A stretch of DNA of 64,000 bases from Ruminococcaceae bacterium UBA2854 (GTDB taxonomy: Bacteria; Bacillota; Clostridia; Oscillospirales; Acutalibacteraceae). Both the position numbers and the translations under genes were made by a program. The stretch covers positions 59,975-123,974 of the forward strand of contig DEFK01000027.1 of assembly GCA_002350765.1 (NCBI GenBank), written 5' to 3'. The notes below the pieces were generated by a model. That model ran no database searches. It was not told where the DNA came from and saw nothing but the letters and a program-made list of their open reading frames with translations. Of this stretch, positions 57,906-64,000 are shown one piece after another. Positions within the stretch are counted from its first letter, which is position 1; each line of letters begins with the position of its first letter.

Positions 57906-59612
57906 TTATGCGGATTTTGCTGTTGGGATATACTCCACGTCTACGCCTTTTCGGGTGTTGGCTTTGTAATTCTCATCCTCTGATGACGGTAGCTCTAAGT
58001 AGCCGACAAAACGATAATAGATTACAATGTGTTGAGTGTAGTTCTTTTTGCCGCCTTCTTTTTCGTACACATCAATGTGGTCGATAAGCTCTCTGAGCAT
58101 TGGTGCTGTCAGAGAATCCATCTCCATATACTTTCTGACAGCTTTAAGGAAGTCATCTTTGTTTTGCTCCATTTCGCTGATTTTGGCAAGTCGTTCCTTG
58201 TACTCAAAAATCTTTGTTTTCAGTTCCAGGCGTTCAACCTCATATTTGTGCGACAGCTCCATATACATCTCATCGCTCAGTTTGCCCGATACATTGTCCT
58301 CGTAGGTTTTGGCAAAAAGTGAAGTGAGCATTTCGTTTCGGGCAGTTGCCCGATTGAGCTCTGTTTCCAAGGTTTTCTGCTCCGCCAACATATCGGCATT
58401 GGTTTTCTCGGCGAGAAGTTTTGCGAATTCTTCCTCGTGGGATTCGAGATATTTCGCTAAACGGCGAAGTTCCAGCATTACCACCTGTTCGATTGCGTCG
58501 GCACGGATATAATGTCGAGTTTCACAATTACCACGGGTATCTTTCTTATAGTTGGAGCAGCTAAAGAAATGGATTTCCTTGTTGTTTGTATTTGTGTGAT
58601 ACCATAGCTTACTGCCGCAATCGGCACAATAAAGAAAATCGCAAAACATATTCTTCTCGCCGTTCTCCTTTTTCGGAGCACGGCGCTTTGTCTTTACGAC
58701 AAGCGTCTGCACCAATTCAAAATCATCACGGCTGATAATCGGCTCGTGAACATCCTTGAAAATCACCCAGTTTTCTTTGGGGTTGTCGTAGCGTTTCTTA
58801 TTCTTGTATGATTTGGAATAAGTCTTGAAGTTGATTATATCGCCGCAATACTCTTGCTGTGTAAGAATTTTGGTGACAGTTGTTTTGCACCACTTGTATT
58901 TGTTAGGCTGCGTTACCTTACCGCCTTTTCGAATACCCTTTTCTTGCCAATACGCCATAGGAATCAGCACCTTGCGTTCCTGCAAGATACGGGCAATCGT
59001 TTCGTTGCTCTTACCTTCAAGCGCCATTTTGAAGATGTCACGAACGACCTGTGCCGCTTCGGGATCAATAACCCACTTCTTAGGATTATCGGGAGATTTG
59101 ATATATCCATATGGAGGTGGAGCTAAAGGCTCGCCTGTACTACCCCTGATACGATAGGATGATCGGCATTTCTTGCTGATGTCCCTTGCGTAAAACTCGT
59201 TCAATACATTCTTGAATGGTGCAATTTCGCTCTCGCCTTCATCGCTGTCTATATTGTCATTAACGGCGATGAAGCGGATATCTCTATCGGGGAAATAGGT
59301 GTCCATATAATACCCGACCATATCGTACCGCCGTCCGAGACGGGACAGATCTTTGACAATCACGGTTGAAATATATCCGAGGTCAATGTCCTCAATCATC
59401 TTCTGAAAACCGGGACGCTCGAAATTTGTACCGGTATAGCCATCGTCAACATAATATCGGGTATTGGTTAGCCCATTTTCCTTTGCAAAGCGTTTTAGTA
59501 ACTTTTTTTGATTGGCAACCGAGTTGCTGTCACCTTCTACACCATCATCACGGGACAGGCGGCAGTACAAGGCGGTAATGCCTGCCTTATCCTGTTTCTT
59601 TTTCGACTGCAA
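57906..59612 (-). CDS. Large serine recombinase (site-specific integrase)
   Basis: The recombinase integrates and excises the element through a serine-linked intermediate. The protein has 568 residues from the TTG at 59612. The resolvase domain (1-~155) opens TALYCRLSRDD with catalytic Ser20 and holds VIVKDLSRLGRR and the DGYTGTNFERP segment. The recombinase domain follows (about 165-290), then a zinc ribbon (CADCGSKLW ... FSCSNYKK ... CETRHYI) and a coiled coil (about 390-495) with a C-terminal DUF4368-like tail. TTG 59612 is chosen because AGGAGG lies 6 nt upstream. The last gene of the element at this end. Confidence 0.93.
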   Translation of the reverse strand: MQSKKKQDKAGITALYCRLSRDDGVEGDSNSVANQKKLLKRFAKENGLTNTRYYVDDGYTGTNFERPGFQKMIEDIDLGYISTVIVKDLSRLGRRYDMVGYYMDTYFPDRDIRFIAVNDNIDSDEGESEIAPFKNVLNEFYARDISKKCRSSYRIRGSTGEPLAPPPYGYIKSPDNPKKWVIDPEAAQVVRDIFKMALEGKSNETIARILQERKVLIPMAYWQEKGIRKGGKVTQPNKYKWCKTTVTKILTQQEYCGDIINFKTYSKSYKNKKRYDNPKENWVIFKDVHEPIISRDDFELVQTLVVKTKRRAPKKENGEKNMFCDFLYCADCGSKLWYHTNTNNKEIHFFSCSNYKKDTRGNCETRHYIRADAIEQVVMLELRRLAKYLESHEEEFAKLLAEKTNADMLAEQKTLETELNRATARNEMLTSLFAKTYEDNVSGKLSDEMYMELSHKYEVERLELKTKIFEYKERLAKISEMEQNKDDFLKAVRKYMEMDSLTAPMLRELIDHIDVYEKEGGKKNYTQHIVIYYRFVGYLELPSSEDENYKANTRKGVDVEYIPTAKSA

Positions 59613-59844
59613 TGTTGTCCTCCTTTCCGGCAGCCGAACACACATTTTCTGCTGCCATAGTATCATTTTCTTCGGTGATTATCAAATGTGCGAAAACACT
59701 TGTGAGGATTCTTTTTACACAGGTCGGAAAAGAGGTGTTGTCCTCTTTCCGTCCTGTGTGCTTGAACGCCGCCGACACAATGTAGGTAGAGTCGTTGATT
59801 TTGTATTCGTGTTCTTCGCCGTAAAGTGATTGTATAATGCTCAT
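59587..59844 (-). CDS. TnpW-like small transposon protein
   Basis: The protein has 85 residues. The core YKINDSTYIVSAAFKHTGRKE and CVKRILTSVFAHLI resembles the TnpW-type small proteins next to recombinases in Tn4451-like elements. The function is unknown. Its last 26 bp overlap the recombinase start region and its start touches the ParB-like stop. Confidence 0.7.
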   Translation of the reverse strand: MSIIQSLYGEEHEYKINDSTYIVSAAFKHTGRKEDNTSFPTCVKRILTSVFAHLIITEENDTMAAENVCSAAGKEDNIAVEKETG

Positions 59845-60686
59845 TATCGTTCCTCCCTGTTGCGATGTCTGCGTCTGTAATCGTCCTGCGCTAATTTGAG
59901 TAAGCGCTTATAGATATCCTGCGGCGTGAACTTCTTGGGGAAATACTTGCTCAGTTCATCGAGCTGAAAACTGATTTTCTCACGTTGATTTGGCTTTTCC
60001 TCGGATATGATTCTTGATATGGTTTCGCTGTCAAGTTTACCTGCCTGAGAGAGCTTTTTCATTTGTATTGCCTGTGAGAGCGAAGGCGTTTTGTCCTCCA
60101 ACTCTATTGTTTCAAACAAATCCAGTTGCTCATTTTCGGTTAGATAGGATAGCTCCAAGCCTACAGAAAATGCAATACGCTGTTCATCGACCATTTTGAG
60201 AATATCGGGAATGAGCTTAGTCAGACGGATATAGCGTTTTACTGTATCTTTGCTGGTTCCCTCCTGTTCGGCAATCAGCTCAGTCGATAACTTCGGTGCA
60301 AGTTGCTCCGAAGTGAGATCAGTACGCTTACCTTGATGATTGAGCGCGTCTGCTTTCAACTTGTAAGCAAACGCCTTTTCCGACGGCAGCAAATGCTCCC
60401 TGTGGAGGTTGCTGTCCACCACCATAACCGCCGCTTCATCACGGCTGACGGGACGAATAAAGGCAGGGACTTCTGCAAGCCCTGCCTTCTGTGCCGCACG
60501 GTAGCGGCGGTGTCCCGATATGATTTCATACTCATCTGTTGTACCTTCAAGCGGTCGTACAATCAGCGGCGTCATAATGCCCTGCTGCTGAACGCTCTCG
60601 ATTAAGCGATTCATTTCTTCGTTGTCGAGCACCTGATACGGGTGGTCTCTGAATTCGTGTAATTTGTTTATTGATATATTGGTCAT
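59844..60686 (-). CDS. ParB/Spo0J-family partition protein
   Basis: The protein has 280 residues. The N-terminal ParB/Srx domain holds LIESVQQQGIMTPLIVRPL and the CTP/DNA-binding GHRRYRAAQKAGL. A central HTH follows (LSTELIAEQEGTSKDTVKRYIRLTK split by the recognition helix). In this position in mobile elements it may aid partition of an excised circular form or regulate transcription. It overlaps the relaxase gene by 4 bp. Confidence 0.9.
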   Translation of the reverse strand: MTNISINKLHEFRDHPYQVLDNEEMNRLIESVQQQGIMTPLIVRPLEGTTDEYEIISGHRRYRAAQKAGLAEVPAFIRPVSRDEAAVMVVDSNLHREHLLPSEKAFAYKLKADALNHQGKRTDLTSEQLAPKLSTELIAEQEGTSKDTVKRYIRLTKLIPDILKMVDEQRIAFSVGLELSYLTENEQLDLFETIELEDKTPSLSQAIQMKKLSQAGKLDSETISRIISEEKPNQREKISFQLDELSKYFPKKFTPQDIYKRLLKLAQDDYRRRHRNREER

Positions 60687-62083
60687 CGTTCATAACTCCT
60701 TTGTTTTGATTTATTTTGGTGATAATATTTGTATTTGTATCTGCCTTGCTCCAGCTGCTTTTCCTGTTCTATCAAATCACGGAGTCGAGGCACTTTGTTT
60801 TCAATGCGCCCGCAGATAATAAGCTGTTTGCGCAAGGGTGTTAGCTTCTTTGTGATTTCTCTAAATTGTTCTTTTAGAGAATTATCTTCTTCAGGCGTTT
60901 TCGCTCTGCGGATTAGGTTGCGGATATGCTGCCGCTCGGTTTCATAGGCTTTGATTTGCTCGGCGATTTCCTTTCGGCAAGATACAAAATCCTCTGCGCA
61001 CTCCACATTGTGATCACGGAGAAAATGGTATTCTTCCAGCGTTCGGTCGAGATTCTGGATTTCCAATCTCAATTCGGGAGAAACAGGACGATAATCACGC
61101 TTTTGCACGTTGTTGCCCGTGATAAGCTTTGCAATCGTGATAATCAGGTCGAACAGCGCCGTGATAACATCGGGTTCCGTTCTTTTCTCAAAATCTCTGA
61201 TTCTCACTATCAGCGGCTGGCGCTGATAATACGATTTCGGCGTATAGGTATAGAAATCTACAAAATATTTATCCTCACGCTGAGATTGCAGCCGCCTGAG
61301 TATCGCTTCTCTGGAATAGTCCTTGCCAAGACTGCTTAACCTGACAGGTTTCAGCCAGTCGGGAGCAATCACCGATGGATGCTGATACTTGAAAGTCCGC
61401 ACAAATTGATAGCCGAGCGATCGCAGATATAATTCAAAATCAAACGGCTTGATCGTACAGGCTAATGCTTCATCAACATCGTGACGCAGCATATCCTTGT
61501 GTGGTATTCGTCCGCTTTTGCGTACCCAATATGCCTTGTCGCCGCCGTAGAACGGAGCGTTTTCAATCACGGATTTTCCATATTCACGACAGATCTCGTC
61601 GGAAATCTCACGCAGCTTGTAATGGTCGGAAATGTGATTTTCAAACTTTCTCCCGGTGCGGAACGATACACTATTTACGACGATATGATTGTGAATGTTT
61701 GCCGTATTCAGATGTGTCGTCACAATTATCTCATAATCATTGCCCCACATACGACGTGCGGTTTCCACGCCGATACGGTGCGCTTCTTCGGGTGTGACTT
61801 CTCCTGCCTGAAAGCTCTGATAACCGTGATACGCAACATTGCCGCCGAGCTTGCCGAAACGTCGCTTGGTGGTCATCATCTGCTCGTAAGCCTTTTTCTT
61901 CGTACAGTTGATTCCGCTGACATACATCGTCTGGTCTGTCTTGTCGCTGTTCTCAACGTAATTGAGTGTGGCGGCTAAATCATCATCAAGATATTTGCGC
62001 TCGATAGTTTTGTCAGGGTTCTGAGCGTAATTTATAACATCCTTTAGCCGTCCTTTGACGGGCCAGAAGCCTGTGGTTGCCAC
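60683..62083 (-). CDS. Relaxase (MobA/VirD2-type, MOBP-like)
   Basis: The relaxase nicks oriT and pilots the strand into the recipient. The protein has 466 residues. The N-terminal catalytic domain has Tyr candidates near residues 19 and 54 and the metal-binding His triad TTHLNTANIHNH (H124, H131, H133). The C-terminal third is a charged coiled region. It starts at GTG 62083 with AAGGAGG 8 nt upstream and overlaps the MobC-like gene by 40 bp. Confidence 0.9.
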   Translation of the reverse strand: MATTGFWPVKGRLKDVINYAQNPDKTIERKYLDDDLAATLNYVENSDKTDQTMYVSGINCTKKKAYEQMMTTKRRFGKLGGNVAYHGYQSFQAGEVTPEEAHRIGVETARRMWGNDYEIIVTTHLNTANIHNHIVVNSVSFRTGRKFENHISDHYKLREISDEICREYGKSVIENAPFYGGDKAYWVRKSGRIPHKDMLRHDVDEALACTIKPFDFELYLRSLGYQFVRTFKYQHPSVIAPDWLKPVRLSSLGKDYSREAILRRLQSQREDKYFVDFYTYTPKSYYQRQPLIVRIRDFEKRTEPDVITALFDLIITIAKLITGNNVQKRDYRPVSPELRLEIQNLDRTLEEYHFLRDHNVECAEDFVSCRKEIAEQIKAYETERQHIRNLIRRAKTPEEDNSLKEQFREITKKLTPLRKQLIICGRIENKVPRLRDLIEQEKQLEQGRYKYKYYHQNKSKQRSYER

Positions 62084-62418
62084 GTCGCTACCTCCTTGCG
62101 GATCTGTGCTGTTGTAGATTTCTCCGGCAAGAGTAACTGCCGTTGGATTTCATCAACCGTTTCAAGCAATCTCCGCTCGATATCGGGTGACACCTTATCG
62201 GCAACCTCGTCACACAAGCGGCAGAGCATTTGATAGAAATGAAAAAAGACATCAGGCTGCACCATTCTCGGTGCGTAACCCAATGTCCTTTGTCTGATAT
62301 ATTCGGATTGTGATAAACCGCAGCTCTCGGAGAGCTTGGCTATCTTGTTTTTCTCGGACTGCGTAACACGCAGCTCGATTCTCGCTTGTCTTTCGTTCAA
62401 TAACATACCTTCTTTCAT
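62044..62418 (-). CDS. MobC-like relaxosome accessory protein
   Basis: The protein has ~120 residues. The N-terminal ribbon-helix-helix-like segment RQARIELRVTQSEKNKIAKLSESCGLSQSEYIRQRTLG (shown in part) is typical of MobC-type proteins that help the relaxase open oriT. The start is unsure: the ATG at 62418 has no ribosome-binding site, while a TTG at 62400 lies 7 nt after GAAGG. Confidence 0.8.
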   Translation of the reverse strand: MKEGMLLNERQARIELRVTQSEKNKIAKLSESCGLSQSEYIRQRTLGYAPRMVQPDVFFHFYQMLCRLCDEVADKVSPDIERRLLETVDEIQRQLLLPEKSTTAQIRKEVATWQPQASGPSKDG

Positions 62419-62424
62419 TGGGTG

Positions 62425-62560
62425 TTAGGGTATCCCTAAAGATTCACAACAGCAGCGCGGCTGTTGTATTTGGAATTTGCCGTACAAATTCCCTGCTTGC
62501 TACAGTATAAGACAAACCCGCCCTGCGGTGATACAGGACGGATTCTGTTTGCCTTATACT
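62425..62560. other. Candidate oriT: consecutive inverted repeats upstream of mobC-relaxase
   Basis: Four structures lie side by side: TTAGGG-n-CCCTAA (62426-62439), a perfect 8-bp hairpin ACAACAGC / GCTGTTGT (62446-62467), GGAATTTG / CAAATTCC (62472-62492), and a 14-bp pair with one mismatch AGTATAAGACAAAC / GTTTGCCTTATACT (62504-62560) enclosing CCGCCCTG / CAGGACGG. Such clusters upstream of mob genes commonly form the transfer origin. The rest of the ~300-bp spacer (62561-62717) shows no gene. The nick site is not assigned. Confidence 0.55.
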
Positions 62561-62717
62561 TTGTATAGCGCTGTCTTGATATACTCAAATATCTCGGTGA
62601 CAAAAGTGCAGTCAATCTTTCGACAAATGTCGCCGTAAATATCGGGATTTGTACCGTATAATAAAAGCGGTGACATATTGCCTGATAATTGGCTATCTTT
62701 TGACAGCAAAAGTGTGC

Positions 62718-63050
62718 CTAAAAGCTATCGAGGAACTCAAGCATATTTTTTTCTGCAGCACTGTCTTTTTTCTCCGAAACAGTAACAGCCTGCTGTGGCT
62801 GTGCAACAGGCTGAGTAAGTGTAAGCAAATTCAGCAAAGGCGTGAGCGCTTTCAGATTGTCCTGAATCGTAGCGGTAACACGGTCAAGAAATCTGTCCTC
62901 ATTCTTTCGTTCCTCTATCAAATCGAGATACTCATTGATAGAATGTACCGCTTCCTTACTGATAGAGCGCTCGGAATTTTGAAGATAGTCATATCCCCGT
63001 CTCTCCGCTTCAACATCCAAGTTGAGTCGGAGCTTTAAGTTCTTAATCAT
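62718..63050 (-). CDS. ParR-like centromere-binding protein (StbB-type)
   Basis: The protein has 110 residues. It is encoded directly after ParM with a 4-bp overlap (ATGA), as ParR adaptors usually are. The N-terminus (NLKLRLNLDVEAERRGYDYLQ) fits a ribbon-helix-helix DNA-binding fold and the C-terminus (KNMLEFLDSF) could contact the filament. The assignment rests mainly on context. Confidence 0.65.
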   Translation of the reverse strand: MIKNLKLRLNLDVEAERRGYDYLQNSERSISKEAVHSINEYLDLIEERKNEDRFLDRVTATIQDNLKALTPLLNLLTLTQPVAQPQQAVTVSEKKDSAAEKNMLEFLDSF

Positions 63051-63973
63051 ACCGCACCGCCGTTCTTGCTGAGCTTGGTGTAGGCGATATACTCATAGCC
63101 CTTTGCAGTTGCGCAAATATCGGAATTGACAAATACTCTGTCTTTATCGTACTCTCCGAAATGGCGGATCAGACAACCGCCGCCACCGACAGCATATAGC
63201 TTCATCAGCTTTGGGTTGTAGTCGTGTTCACGGAGCTTTCGAAAAATCTCGGCAGTATAGACTTTCGCTGCCGTAATGATTGTCTTAAGATATTCACCGT
63301 CAATATCCGCCGTTCCTTTCTTGAGAACTTCCGTGATGATACTCTCGTCAAGGTTAGTGTGGTGTTCTCTCATCATCGCTTCACGGACGGCGAGAGTACA
63401 TTGATATACGCCGTATTTCTCGGTATACATATTGAGCATATCGGGCTTACGGTCGGAAATCTTCAAGAGATTCATCGTACCGTTACCGATATCGCAGAGC
63501 ATTGTCGTACCCTTAAATTCACCGAGCCTTTCGGCAATCGCCGCAAAGCCCTGCGGAAATACGTCAGCTCCGATGATTTCAATATGATAATCAGTCTTGC
63601 GGAAGTTGAAATCTACCGTTCGATGTTGAAGCAGGTATTTCTTGAATTCCTCTTTTTGCCGTGTTACCCAAGTCAGCGGAAGCCCGGCGGCGATAAATAC
63701 CTTTGTATCGGTGATACGTTCACGGTTAAGCTCTCTGGCAATAGCGGCAAGAGTGAGGATATAGTAATCCTCATCAGTGAACTTGTCCGCCGTAAACTCC
63801 TTGTGCCCAACGCCGATAGAATAATACTTGTTATTCCAAATGAGTAGGTCGTTGGTAAACGGCGGCTCGTTATCACTCGCAATCACGCCTGTGGGGAAAC
63901 AACAGTTTGCGGTTTTCATATTGCCGTAACCGTGGTCGATACCGATAATCTTAAAATCGTTTAGTGTTTTCAT
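63047..63973 (-). CDS. parM: ParM/StbA-type actin-like segregation ATPase
   Basis: The ATPase forms filaments that push plasmid copies apart. The protein has 308 residues. Actin-like motifs are phosphate 1 IGIDHGYGNMKTA, phosphate 2 MLCDIGNGTMNLL and adenosine LYAVGGGGCLIR. It belongs to the clostridial plasmid/ICE ParM type. It starts at ATG 63973 with AAGGATGAT upstream and a TATAAT near the window edge. With the ParR-like and ParB-like genes it suggests an autonomously partitioned circular stage. Confidence 0.9.
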   Translation of the reverse strand: MKTLNDFKIIGIDHGYGNMKTANCCFPTGVIASDNEPPFTNDLLIWNNKYYSIGVGHKEFTADKFTDEDYYILTLAAIARELNRERITDTKVFIAAGLPLTWVTRQKEEFKKYLLQHRTVDFNFRKTDYHIEIIGADVFPQGFAAIAERLGEFKGTTMLCDIGNGTMNLLKISDRKPDMLNMYTEKYGVYQCTLAVREAMMREHHTNLDESIITEVLKKGTADIDGEYLKTIITAAKVYTAEIFRKLREHDYNPKLMKLYAVGGGGCLIRHFGEYDKDRVFVNSDICATAKGYEYIAYTKLSKNGGAV

Positions 63974-64000
63974 ATAATCATCCTTGTATTATAGAGTAGT

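Larger units (their letters stand above)
57850..64000 (-). mobile_element. Integrative/mobilizable element (Tn4451-like large-serine-recombinase type), one end
   Basis: All genes from the recombinase at 57906 to the window edge are on the minus strand and are mobility or segregation genes: large serine recombinase, TnpW-like, ParB, relaxase, MobC-like, candidate oriT, ParR-like and ParM. Several overlap by 1-40 bp. Their wording of codons differs visibly from the host genes (fewer GCG/GTA, more CGG/GAC). The left end lies between the tRNA terminator (57846) and the recombinase stop. The exact att site cannot be fixed from one end. Confidence 0.8.

Overview
The window looks like a chromosome segment of a Gram-positive gut Clostridia, most likely Oscillospiraceae/Ruminococcus-like. 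The signs are purine-rich Shine-Dalgarno sites, TTGACA/TATAAT promoters, HydEFG [FeFe]-hydrogenase maturation genes, a clostridial-type Y-family polymerase under a GAAC-N4-GTTY LexA box, and many secreted proteins with Thr/Pro linkers and lysine-rich FN3 and Ig-like (BIG2) modules. The secreted GH13 amylase and a surface protein with a CBM26-like starch-binding module point to a starch user. The genus is inference.

Layout. 0-5 kb: the tail of an alanine/Na+ symporter, a pyrophosphatase-like/Nudix fusion, a degenerate DHHW-family membrane protein, a PLP aminotransferase and trpS. 5-10.6 kb: two large secreted proteins, one with duplicated cohesin-like domains, CBM26, FN3 and BIG2, the other with CHAP, SH3 and BIG2. 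10.7-15.3 kb: the minus-strand hydrogenase maturation cluster (TM1266-type regulator, hydE, hydG, hydF). It is separated from a promoter and terminator/antiterminator-like leader by a four-helix-bundle (IVP) gene flanked by 7-bp-period repeats. 15.4-25.3 kb: sirtuin, HAD phosphatase, GH13 amylase, citrate synthase, a second cohesin-like surface protein and an EF-G-like GTPase. 26-37.6 kb: surface proteins (FN3, BspA-type leucine-rich repeats) and housekeeping genes. 37.7-44.2 kb: an orphan extracellular binding protein, then a compact minus-strand operon behind a LexA-box promoter (Y-family polymerase, FN3-GDPD, YolD-like, secreted nuclease, tyrosine phosphatase). 44.3-51 kb: ftsE-ftsX-M23 peptidase, a CdaR-type regulator and a BlaI/BlaR1-like system. 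51-57.6 kb: two CobW GTPases and an amino-acid ABC importer whose binding protein appears circularly permuted. From 57.9 kb to the window end: a mobilizable/integrative element (large serine recombinase, TnpW-like, ParB, relaxase, MobC-like, candidate oriT, ParR-like, ParM) next to a tRNA-Pro gene. It runs out of the window.

The most notable find is non-coding. Two near-identical ~330-bp loci (25.34-25.67 and 55.06-55.39 kb) each have a strong plus promoter, conserved leader hairpins, a strong ribosome-binding site, a 22-residue hydrophobic peptide, a two-way terminator and a strong convergent minus promoter making a ~90-nt antisense RNA. This is the architecture of a type I toxin-antitoxin system. 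Neither peptide was in the gene predictions. Other items worth following are the permuted binding protein, the 7-bp-period inverted repeats, the hyd leader, the SOS operon with secreted enzymes, and a BlaI-like repressor that seems to start at ACG.
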